A DNA stretch of 64,000 nucleotides from Yamagishiella unicocca. Its lineage: Eukaryota; Chlorophyta; Chlorophyceae; Chlamydomonadales; Volvocaceae. Below are positions 46,376-57,100 of this stretch, piece by piece. The position numbers and the translations under genes were made by a program. The stretch's first letter is position 1. The number at the start of each line of letters is the position of its first letter. Under the pieces are notes generated by a model, which did not search any database, was not told the origin of the DNA, and saw nothing but the letters and a program-made list of their open reading frames with translations. The stretch covers positions 62,001 to 126,000 of the forward strand of contig BDSL01000099.1 in NCBI GenBank assembly GCA_003116995.1, given 5' to 3'.

Positions 46376-47214
46376 ATGCACCCAGCACTTATACCCGAAA
46401 GGCATCCAATGTGCGGGAAGGTAAGGCGCTTACTTATCGCCTTTTGCCCCACTTTTCTATGCTGACAGCGCGCATCAGATACAGACGGAACCCTCGACAA
46501 ACCTTTCGAGCACATCCTCTGGTCCATATCCACCGTGAACTTCATAAATGTCACGCCTTTTGGTGTTACTGATGCATGCAAGCTCGGCTCTTCCCGTGCA
46601 CCTGTGTTGGCCCGTCTATTGCCTTCGTGCGCTGGTCTGTTATTTAGTAGCTTCACCAATGATTGAGCTCAGCAGCTCAAAGATAGTTGCGATCTACGGA
46701 TATTTGTGCCGAGCCGCCAAGTTCTCGTCCCCCGACTCACCAACGATTCTCCGCCTTCCACGTGTACACCCCACCGCGACCCACAAGCACGGGGGTCCCC
46801 TGCCACCCCGATCACTCCGCCACCCCGATCATCCTGACCATCCGACGTGGTTGTTGCCGCTGACCAATTCCTTACCCGTCCACTCCCGACCCCTCACTAC
46901 CCTGACGCCGCTACCGCATGGGACTGCCGCCGCTCGCCACCCGCCACGCCGTCCGATAGTACATGGAGGCTCTCGTACAGTGCCGCAAAGAAAACCCGTA
47001 CCGAAAGTTCTTCGGAGTGTGCTCGGAGATCACCTGGGACCTGTCCGTGTGCCTCAAAAAGGAGAAGAAGGAGGTGCGGGAGCCGCGACAGAAACGGTAT
47101 CATGAGCGCTGGGCACAGAAGCGGCGAGAGGACGAAGAGCGAATGGCGCAGCTGCAGCAGGAGACCGGGGGGCCTGCTGAAGGGACAGGGCCAGCAAGTG
47201 CGGAGGAGCCGTGA
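46376..47214 (+). CDS. CMC2: CMC2-like cytochrome c oxidase assembly protein
   Basis: Two exons, 46376-46420 and 46960-47214, join in phase 0 to give 99 residues. The start MHPALIPERHPMC is typical of Cmc2 proteins (MHPxL...HPxC). The splice falls inside the first CX9C motif (C-GKYMEALVQ-C); the second is C-SEITWDLSV-C. The two are linked by RKENPYRKFFGV, close to the family's HPxxKFFGxC link. Such twin-CX9C proteins fold as a disulphide-linked helical hairpin in the mitochondrial intermembrane space after import by Mia40, and Cmc2 is needed for COX assembly. The C-terminal half is a charged helix (about 40 residues, Lys/Arg/Glu-rich), longer than in yeast. The perfect cysteine spacing across the junction makes the model secure. 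Confidence 0.88.
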
Positions 47215-48779
47215 AGGCGGCGGCGCGGCGGCGCATCGGGCGGAAGGGGTGGTGGGACCCGGCGAGGGGCTGGGTGTCCGCCAGTGCTTGCGTCCCCTGG
47301 CACGCGAAGGTGCGTGGATCTGACGGTTGTTTTAGGTAGCAATGATGACTTAGTGGTTGGCGTTTTGGTTGGGCGGAAAGCGTCATTCGTTGGCCGGCCT
47401 GACCTCCCTGCCGGCTACAGTACTTTTGGATCTCCACAGCCCAAGGTCGGTCACTTGATGAACTGTTGTGTCGTGTCTGGTTAACTGTTGAAGCCTGATG
47501 CTGGTGGAGGTGAGCGGGTCAGTGCATGCGAGCGTTTAGGCCGGGCCGCGCTGCAGTCGTCGCAGCAGCCTGCTATGTTGCTCTTGCCATGTTGCCCAGC
47601 GCACACAACCGTGTGAGGGTAAAGCCAGTAGGCGAAACGGCTTTCGTTATTTGTTTGGCGACACGATACGGTGCCACACGCAGCGCATTGCTGGGTGCAT
47701 CGGAACGCTAGTGCAAATTTGGTTCATCCCCAAAGGAGATGAACGCTTCATTTTTCCTAGGTGACCCGTGCGGCTTTTGCACAGACCAGCAGCAGCAGCC
47801 ACCCAGCGTGGTCTCGAGCTGCTGGCCTCCAAGTAGCGGTCGTAGTGCGCGGTGCTGCTTGCGGCGGTGTGGGTGCACCTAGCTACTGGACGCCCAGCCG
47901 TCGGGAGAGCGGGGCTGCATTCCAGCTGCTCGGTGTAACACGGCAGCTCGCCCCTGCGCTTGGTTCACTACAGACCACGTACCGTGGTCGTACAGCGCAC
48001 CACGTACCGTAACGTCACTACACACCACGTACGGTACCACATGGGGACGAGTGCACGTGGCGGGAGGTGCACACTCCGAGGATGCGCATTACAGCTACCT
48101 GCTCGACCGGCGAAGCACCTGCTGCCCTTTCCGCGCTGAGCCTGTCCAGCCCGGTGCCTGTTGGGTTGTAGGCCAATGCACCTCCGGCTGCGAATAAATA
48201 TTCCATCGACCACCTTTGCAGTCTGTTTCCGCAGGTCTGCGGTGGCTTACGTGATGCGGTGGGCGCTGTCGGTGCACGATTGGGAACTCACATCGTCGCC
48301 TGGGCTGTGAGTAATGGGGCGGTAGAGTATTCAAGCGGTAGAGTAATGGGTCGGATTATAAAATGACCGCACCATCTATAATGTGTGGTTGTCTCTCCAC
48401 CGATGGTTGCAAAGCGCCTCAGCGCGACGACGTATGTGTACGAAGTTCGACGAAGTGTTCCCGCCCTTTCTTAACCAACCCTTTCTGCGTATGAAAAAGT
48501 ATAACGCTAACCTTGGCCCATCAGGCACTCATACGCATCCATTACGGACTCCAATAGGGTCAGGCATAATCGGAAGGGTCGATCCCAAAAGGCTGACCCC
48601 GGGTCGACAAACAATCACCAAAACTCCAATCACGCGCGCCCTGCACCTGTCGGATTAAATCCACCACCACCGGACCGTTTCCAAACTATGCGAAAGCACG
48701 ATAAGCCACGCCGTACAGCTCCGGCGATGCTGCCGCTAGCTGCCCTGAAAGCGACTGAAATGCGCTACGGCCTGCTGCG
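47215..48779. other. Intergenic region
   Basis: No exons recognised. TGTAA at 47934-47938 is the nearest polyadenylation candidate for CMC2 but is 720 nt away. Several copies of an ACGTACCGT-like word occur at 47975-48045 (ccacgtaccg, cacgtacggt), a small local repeat cluster. Confidence 0.45.
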
Positions 48780-50068
48780 ACGGCCGCCAGGTCAGCGGGA
48801 CACCATATGCGCTTTCATAGGCTCCTACCGGGATGACTAGGTAGTACCGTAATATCGTTATGCGGGCAGCGGCGCCCAGTTGCTGTAGCGCCCTATGGAC
48901 CCGCGCTCATCAACCTCCTGCGAGCTGGGTCCCCCACATTACACTCGCGCACTGCCTGGACGTGGCAGTCCTCCACGCGGCACCACCCAGCGCGGTGCGC
49001 ACGGCAGGCGACTCCGCTCGTCCATCTCACCTCGTACATGTACGACATGTCCTGCAGGTGCGCCGCCACGCTAGCTGACCTCTTCCGCCAGGCACAGCGA
49101 CCCCACCTCGTGTTCGCGGGCGTGGTTACATGCACCGCACCCGGAAACGCCTCAGCTGCGGAACGCTGCGAGTCACCCGACCTGGCGCCCTTCGAGCCCG
49201 CCATCCTCCAAACCTGCCCCGGCTCCTTCTCCTCGAGCACCCTCCCTCTTAGCTCCATCCTCCATACGCCTGGGGGCTGGATGGTGTCGGACCCGCGGGT
49301 CGCTTTCCTCCTGGCGCAGCGCCTGCCTGTGGACGAGCGGCTGGGAGATATACACGTCCGACAGGAATGTGGCGTCCCACCACTACGGGCGGGAGGATGC
49401 GCCCAAGTTCTGGAACGTGAGCCGTCATGGGGCGAGCCGTCGCGAGACGGGCATTCAGGCCCTGGGCCCTTGCAATTATTGCACAGCATGGGGCTGGAGC
49501 CGGCGTTGTTGGCAGCGCGCGTGAGACTGATAGGCCCTGCCACACCGGCTCGTCCACCGAGCACCCCCCTTGCAACCGGCTCAGGACTTCGGCTTCGACA
49601 CTTCCTACGACAAGGCCAAGGCGATCAGCCTGCGCAAGGTGAGGGCCCAAGCCGCCTGGGGTTGGGAGCACCGCAGTCGCTTCACTGCGGGTGGCTTTCG
49701 CTGTTGGAGCAATGATGCTGGCGCAGTCCGGGCCGGGCGCATGTTTCGCGTTGGCTAAGGTGGAGGGCCTCCCTATCCAACGGCAGCTGCCTGCCTAGCA
49801 CTTCTTCACCCCGTGCGCATATTTGTTTGCAAAAATCACCAACAGGTCCGCCTGCTGATGGAGGGCGAGCTGACACCGGCTTACAAGTACGGCATGGGCC
49901 GGCGGCGGTGGTGGACGGCGGTGGTGGGAGTACGCGGGGTTGGATCCGACCAACCAGACGCTGGTTGCGGAGGGGGGGCGGTTTTGCTGGAACCCGCAAT
50001 ACGTGTACGGCACCAGCCCTCGTGCGGACGAGGGGCCGCCGACGTGGTGGGGCCGCTGGTTGCGTTGA
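48780..50068 (+). pseudogene. GT60-type glycosyltransferase remnant
   Basis: Pieces of a GlcNAc-transferase-like (GT60/PF11397) protein occur in order but not in one frame. They are ICAFIGSYRDD followed at once by a stop (48800-48838), CAATLADLFRQAQRPHLVF (about 49055-49115), VSDPRVAFLLAQ (to 49320), CLWTSGWEIYTSDRNVASHH (49321-49385), and, after two well-formed introns, DFGFDTSYDKAKAISLRK and VRLLMEGELTPAYKYGMG. The last piece is WEYAGLDPTNQTLV in another frame, ending at 50068. A 4-bp tandem CCTG at 49322-49329 sits exactly at one frame break. A +1 shift lies near 49900-49937. The central part with the donor-binding region is missing. The intact family adds sugars to proteins or glycans in the cytosol or Golgi. 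Likely nonfunctional. Confidence 0.65.
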
Positions 50069-51133
50069 GGGGGAGGGGGACAGAGGAGGGCTCGGAGCCT
50101 CCAGGGAGGGGAGGGGGCCTGATGTGGTTGAACCGCAGGTCGGCAGCCCTCATCCCATCCAACGAACGAACAGGCAGTCAAAGCGAATCAGCCTGCAACA
50201 ACTAGTAACCGAAATCCTGTGTAACGGCAGGCAATTGGGGACGAAGCCCTTTGCCATGTCGACCCACGCAACCTGCTGGCGGACCTCAACCTCATAACTC
50301 AGTAACTCAGTCCCGACTATCGCAATCCCTACAACCTCCGCCTTTTCGAAAACGTAGAACAGTTCATTGAGGCGCAAAGGAGCTCTTCAAATCTAAAAGT
50401 GTGATATTGACCAATGAACTACCGTGTAAAGTTAATCCTAAGCTAGGTTTTGTTTCGGACCATGTCGCCATTGTCTTGCAGTATAGCCTTGCAAAAGTCC
50501 TGGATGTATGAATGATGACAACGGTTAAACCCGTTTCCTGAGGTGTTTCGAACAAGCGACATGCGCACATATGGACAGACGCAGAGGCCCGGCATAAACC
50601 CGAGCTATATGCGGCGCTGGTATGTGATCCACTACTGCTAACAACCTGAAACTGCAACTACTGTCGACGTGAAAGACCCGACAACGGAATGCACGACTGC
50701 TGAAACCTGTAAGCCCGTCAGTCTGACCTGTAAGCGATGACCAGAAGCAAAATGTAAGCGAAACCTATAGTGCTGCCTGAACCTTGCGAAATCCTACTAC
50801 CGCTTGAACCTTGGCAAGCTGAACCGGGCGGCCTTCCCCAAACACGTGGCACCTTCGCAGCCAGATTACACCGCCAACATCTACTCTGCCTTCGTCCCGT
50901 GCGGCCACGCGCCCCGCCCTATGCACCAGGCTACCTGCCAGCCGCCCTATCTTCATCCGCGCCCGATGCCGCTCACCTCAACACTCACTCACATTTGGCG
51001 CACCCTATTTGCGGCGTTGTCGCCCCTCGTGCGCAGCCGACCGAGCCTCCGCCCCCCCGAGCCGCACTCGGGCGTGTGTCGCCTGTTCTCTTGAAGGATT
51101 GCCTTGGGCGCCAGGAGCACCCCCAGCCCCACC
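50069..51133. other. Intergenic, 3' side of the SET gene
   Basis: No gene recognised. It includes the minus-strand 3' UTR of the SET-domain gene with a TGTAA signal at 50866-50870 and lower-GC DNA at 50170-50770. Confidence 0.45.
50866..50870 (-). terminator. TGTAA polyadenylation signal (minus strand)
   Basis: TTACA on the plus strand is TGTAA on the minus strand, about 264 nt past the stop of the SET gene. Confidence 0.45.
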
Positions 51134-54100
51134 TCATGCTACCTCCTCCGCCCCAGCGACCTGCGCGGCCGGCATCAGTGCTGCGTTGCCTACCGCTGCC
51201 GCCGGTTGGGCCTGCTGTGGCGGTTGCGCCTGCTGCGCCGGTTGCATCTGCTGCGCTTGCTGCGCCTGCTGCGCCTGCTGCGCCTGCTGCGCCTGCTGCG
51301 CCTGCTGCGCCTGCTGCGCCTGCTGCGCCAATTGCGCCGTTTGCGCCAATTGTGCCATTTGCGCCGTTTGCGCCATTTGCGCCGTTTGCGCCTGCTGCGC
51401 CAATTGCGCCTGCTGCGCCTGCTGCGCCAGTTGCGCCTGCTGCGCCAATTGCGCCTGCTGCGCCTGCTGTACCTGCTGCGCCTGCTGCGCCTGCTGCGCC
51501 TGCTGCGCCTGCTGTACCTGCTGCGCCTGCTGCGCCTGCTGGCCATTTTGCGCCTGCTGCACTGTCTGCGGCCAGGCCCAGGGAGCTGCTGGGGGCTGAG
51601 TGTATGTTGGGAAAGCTGCTGGCGGCTGAGTGTATGTTGGGTAGTAAGGATGGTACGAGCCATAGTAGGCGCCCGCATGTTGGGCTTGGTATTGCCCGTA
51701 GTACTGGTAATGCTGCCAATGGGCATGGCTGGGCCATGCCGGTGCGGTCGGGGCTGGGGCCGGGGTGGCGCTATGTGCCGGCACGTTACCACTTGGAGCA
51801 TAGGCATGCACCTGCGGCCCGTAGGGCTGCTGACTCGACTGCGGGTTACCGCCGTGTGGGACCTCTACAGGCAAGGGCTGCTGTGGCGCTGGGACCGGGA
51901 CTGGGGCAGCGGCCTGCCCGAGCTGCTGCGGGGGTGGAGCGCCCTCCAAGGGGACGCGCCTGCACGCCAGCAGTCGGGGCCCGGGCGACCAGCAAGGTGT
52001 TGCCAGGGGAAGACGAAGTGACGCGAGAGGTGCAGGCGTCGAGTCATCCAGGAGGGGAGACCGTACCTCGTGCCGCACAGATTCCCAAGTCCTTGGCATG
52101 ACACTCAACCTAGCATTTCTCGAACCGACGCCAGCGCCAGCATAATGTGGGCAGGTGACTATGCAAGCGCGCGGTGTGCGTATGTTCCTGAAACTCTTTT
52201 TAGTTTCAACCCTGAACGGCTAAGCTCCGTGATGGTCGTAAGGACATCCCAGCATGAAGTACCTCCCTAAACCCTACCGGTGTATCGCGTGAACTGGAAA
52301 ACAGGAGGGCAGGCCCTCACCGTAAGTGCACGTCTTCTTTGATGTAGAGCTTGTTGACGCCGCTGTGCAGCGGTATGCTCAACGAGGGCACGGCCTTCTG
52401 CAACCCGACACTGCTGGGAACCAACTCCAGTTCGACGGAGGGCGCGAAGGTGGTGAGGGAATACACCCAAGCGGTCAGGGCACCACTCGCCTGCTGCGGA
52501 ACGTCAGGGAGCAGCAAGGCCAGGGGGCAGGCCGCTGGTGACACACCAAAGTGGGGAATTGCGCATCCGTGCAGCAGCCACACCCTCACACCTGTGTGCG
52601 GGTCGTCAAGATCGCGACCATCTTGGCGGCCCCCGGTGCGCACCCCTAACCCTACCCTCACGTTTGAGGCAAGCAGTCGCGTTTGAGGCAAGCAGTCGCG
52701 TTTGAGGCAAGCAGTCGCGTTTGAGGCAACCAGTCGCGTTTGACGCAACCAGTCGCGTTTGACGCAACCAGTCGCCCTTCAATCAGGGCGCCGATACAAA
52801 AAAACGTGTTCCGGTGACCCCACCTCGTCGGCAGTGGCCAGGTTGTCAATGAGCTCCCCGAAGTGCGCTGTCACGCGCACATCGCACCATGTCGGCCGCT
52901 TGAGCGAGCTGGCGGCGTCATGGGGCGCAGGGAGGGATAGGGGCGACGGGCAGGAGCCAGCACGCGGGTGAATACTGACCATGTCTCGCAGGCACGGCGT
53001 CCTTCCTTAATACGCGACAAGAGGGGCGTAGAGAGCCAAGGCTGCGGCTCCGTTGCCCAGTCCTCAACAGAGTGACAGCCATGGGCCCCCACCTGGGGTG
53101 CGATAGCCGAAGCTTGAGGCCCGCCACGGGCGCGCACTTGACGCGCAGCACGGCGCCTTCCACATGGGGCAGTGCTTCCCTCTCTACCAGCTGCTGCGCC
53201 GCAACCACCGCGGCCTTGCCCTGCACACCACGCAACCATGGATAGGGACTATCAGTGCGCCAGAGAATGGCTGTCAGTGTGCCAGGGAATGGCACCCAAA
53301 GAGAGCAGCCAAGGCAGTCCGTCGGCAGTAGCCCATCGGCAACCGGCCTCATCCCAGGGAACACGCCATCGCCCTCGCACCCAGCATCGCCCCACCTGGG
53401 CTCCAACCGCTCCCCCCGCCTGCCCGAGTCTCAGCAGCAAACCCGCCCCTCCAGCTCACCAGGTGGTCCAGTTGGCTGACCAGCTGAGTGCGCACGGCGG
53501 AGATGAGGCCCAGGTGCTCGCCCAGGGCCGCCACCAAGCCCGACAGCGCGCCCCGCCCCCCAGCCCCCTCTCCACCAAGGCTGAAGGCCACCGATTCCCC
53601 TTCAGGCAGGCGCGACACCGATATGGGCAACTTGGCCCAAGTCGCGGCAGCACGCAGCGGCGGCGGGGCCGCCAGGTGCTCTGGCTGCACTTGGATAAGT
53701 GCAGGTGGAGAGGCCGTACCGCGCACACCGGCAACATCAGGGCCAGCGGTTGTGCTGCCGGTGGGCGATTGCAGCTGTGGCAGCGGCGGCTCCTGCTGCT
53801 CCCCGTCCAGAGGTTTCTGTGGGCGTGCGGCGCGCGCGGCTACCTTAAGCTGAGGACGGTTGGGTTTGATCCAGACCAAGGACGGCATTTCAGGCAAGGC
53901 AAGCGCCGTCCCGGCCCCAGGCGCTGAAGGAGGCGGTGTTGGCGGCAGCGGTGTCTCCTCGCCTGCCCTGGCTTTAGGAGGCAGTGTTGGCGGCAGCGGT
54001 GCCTCCTCGCCTGCCCTGGCTTTAGGAGGCAGTGTTGGCGGCAGCGGTGCCTCCTCGCCTGCCCTCGCTGATCCACATGCGCCTCCCGACTCTGCTGCTC

Positions 54101-57100
54101 CAGCGGCAGTCCGGGGCTGCTCGTCCCGTCCCTGGGGTGCCACCTCGCCGGCAGAGGGCTCAGGACACAGGGCCGCAGCGGCAACAGGGGGGTGCCACCT
54201 CGTACGCGGGGTCGGCGGCGGCTGGTCCGCAGCGGCAGCAGGGGGGTGCCACCTCGTGCGCAGGGTCTGCGGCGGCTGGGCACGCAAGGCCTGCAGCTCG
54301 GGCGGCGCTGATTGCTGCTGTGGGCGAGGTACGGGCGAAGGCCCTGCAAGCTGAGGCGGCGTTGCTGCCGTGGATGTGTCGCAGGGAATGGGCGGCAGTG
54401 GCTCGATGTCAGCGCCCTTCCCGGCCCCACCAGCGCTCACGTCCTGGCGCGCCTCCACCCGCCCAGCTGAGTCACTCCGGGGATCTTGAGGAGCGCCCGC
54501 CTCAGCCCGCAGCGGATGCAGCTGCGGTGCTGCCTGCTTGTCTCCTGGCGCCGGCGCCGGCTGCGGCAGCGGGGGAGGGCCCGCGCGTGTGGAGCCGCGC
54601 GACCGCTCCCCCTCTCCATGCCGGCCTCCTCCGCTGGGCCGCCACGCCGGGCTGCGGCTGCGCTCGCGCCGGCTGGAGTCACGGCTCCGTGCGCAAAGGC
54701 CGTCCTTGGGATCGCCGCGACTGCGGTGTCGTTGGCGCTCGGGGCTGGACTCGCGGCCGCGGAACCGCCCTCCGCCCATATTGCCTGCGCCATGGCGGCC
54801 TTCAGGGGCGCCGCCGTAGGGCCGCTCGCGGTCCCAGCGGTCAGCCGTCCACCCCGCACGGCCCCCGTCCCGGTGCCGGCCGCCACAATCGGTGGACTTG
54901 GCGGGGCGGGCGCAGCTGCGGCTGCCCTCGCCCAGGTGCCCGGCCGGGCCGAGGCGCTCGGCCCCTCCGCGGGATTCACGGGACCCGGCGCCGCTGCCGC
55001 CGCCGCCGCCTGTCTGGCCATGCGCCCCTATCGCCAGGCCCTGCCCCAGCGCCCCATCCGTCTCTTGCTGGCGGTGGGGCTGGTGGTGGTGATGATGCTC
55101 GCCGTGACGATGGGCAGCCGGCCCCGTGCAGGTGTGGCTGCGGTGCGTGACCACGTGTCTCGTCGTGCGCCCATCGGCATCGCGCTCCCTCTCCTCCCGC
55201 AGCAAGCCAGCGCAACCCCGAATGGCGCAGCGATGCTGCATGACGATGTCCTTCTCTCGACCCCGCAAGCCATTGCAGTACTCATGGTCGTACAGAAGCC
55301 TGCCGTACCGATGGCTGTAGGCCCTCGCATGTTCCTCGTACAGAGCCATCGAGGTGTACTCCCGGGTCCAGTTGCTGCCGCCGTCCCAGGCAGCGTCAGG
55401 CACCGCCACAGGCGCGGGCAGGGCGCTGGAGTGGGCACGCGGCGGGGCACCGCGCGGGGGCCGGTTGTGAGACCCGTCGGGGCTGTGTGGGTTGCTGGAG
55501 GCCATGTCGACAACTGGGGAGCACAGGCCAGGGGCAACCTCCTCCCTGGACTCCTCGGCCTCCCAGGTCGCTGCGGCGATGTCCAGCGGTTGGTCGAATG
55601 CAGCTGGCAGGGAGAGACCAACACCGCCGCCAGAGAGCGTGGAAAGGGGGAAATCGAGAGGCTCGACCGTTGGTGGCGTTACCGTTGCCGTCACGGGTAG
55701 CGCGGAGTCGGTTGTCGACCGCGCATCCGCGCCCTGCACGCCTCGCAGCAGCCGCCCCAGGTCCAGGCCGTCGTCCTCCGCCACCTCCCACGGCTCCGCC
55801 AGCTGGCGCCACCAGGCGGCTCCGTAGTCGCGGAGCAGCTGCTCGCCCGGGGCGATGTCCCGAAGCGTCACCAGCACCGGCAGCACCAGCCCGCGCACGG
55901 AGATGGGGAGCACCTGCAGATTGCGGGGTTCGAGGGAGATTGCGGGGTGAGGTACGACGGCAAGGTTCGCTAGACCCATTGCAGCGACGTTCCATGTTGG
56001 GATTTTGCTATGTTTTGGTAAGTACCACCCGAACGGCACGCCTCTTATACAAACACGTAGTCGTGCACCAATCATGGCACGAGGTTTCCCCAGCGCCGGC
56101 ATCGGCATGCGTTATCGTGCCGCGCAGCTCACCCACCATGCAGTTCACCATCGCTGCCACCGACTCGTCCGCATCCACGTCGTTGTCGGGTAGCCAGGCC
56201 CGCGGCTGGACCCGTGGGTCATTAATCCGCGCAGCGAAGTTGCCGTAACCTAGCATGGCAAGCTCCGAAGATGGAAAGGACCAGGTCGCGCCTGGTGGCG
56301 GCACGAGGAATGGAGGGAGGTCCAGGGCCAGGGTACCGTTAAGGAAAGCGGAATGGCAGGGTGGACGGTAATGTGTGGGTGTCGCCGCCGACGATGGCCA
56401 CACAGCAGGCAATGCAGAGGCAGGCAAGCGGCAGTCCAAACCCAAACCCGCATGCGCACTACCTCGCTCGCACCTGTCCCGCCATCCAGATCGGCTTGAG
56501 GCGCTTCAAGCCCCATCCAGTACGGCATGCGGAAGGAACCTGCCAGCAGCTGCCATGCGCTGGCTACGTCCGTCGACGTGGGCCGCACCACTGCCGCGAG
56601 CCGCGCCTTCACCTCCTCCCTGCAGTGCTGATACCCAGAGAACACGAACGCATCGGCCGCCCCTCGCGGCAGCACATAGCCACCCACCACGCCCAGCACC
56701 GCGTTCTTCTTGATGGGGGCGGCGGCCTCCAGCCCAGAGCCGCCGCGGGCAGGGTCGGCAAACGGCCGCAGCAGCTGCCCCAGCTCCGAATCCAGCGCCA
56801 CCTGACCCTCGGGCAGCGGCGCAGCGCTACTAGAGCCCTCGCCCACTAGGCCCAGCAGGCGAGCGAGGCGGGTGCATATGATGTTGCGGCTTAGCTTGTG
56901 GCGCACCATTGCAGCTGCCCAAGGCTGCTGGTTGCCGCCACCGCCCGGCCCTTTGTCCACACCTGGAATAGACATCTGCGCGTTGACCGGGTCCAAACGC
57001 GCCAGGCTGCAGCGCTGGCTCTGCAGCCACTCGTCCTGCACACGGTGCACGGCGGGAGCCAGCTCCTGGTCGAAGGTCAGCCCACACACGCGCAGCTGCC

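Noticed and set aside
50770..52101. 443-codon plus-strand frame with Ala-Pro repeats
   Set aside because: Antisense to the QQAQ repeat exon of the SET gene; a 9-nt repeat keeps every frame open.
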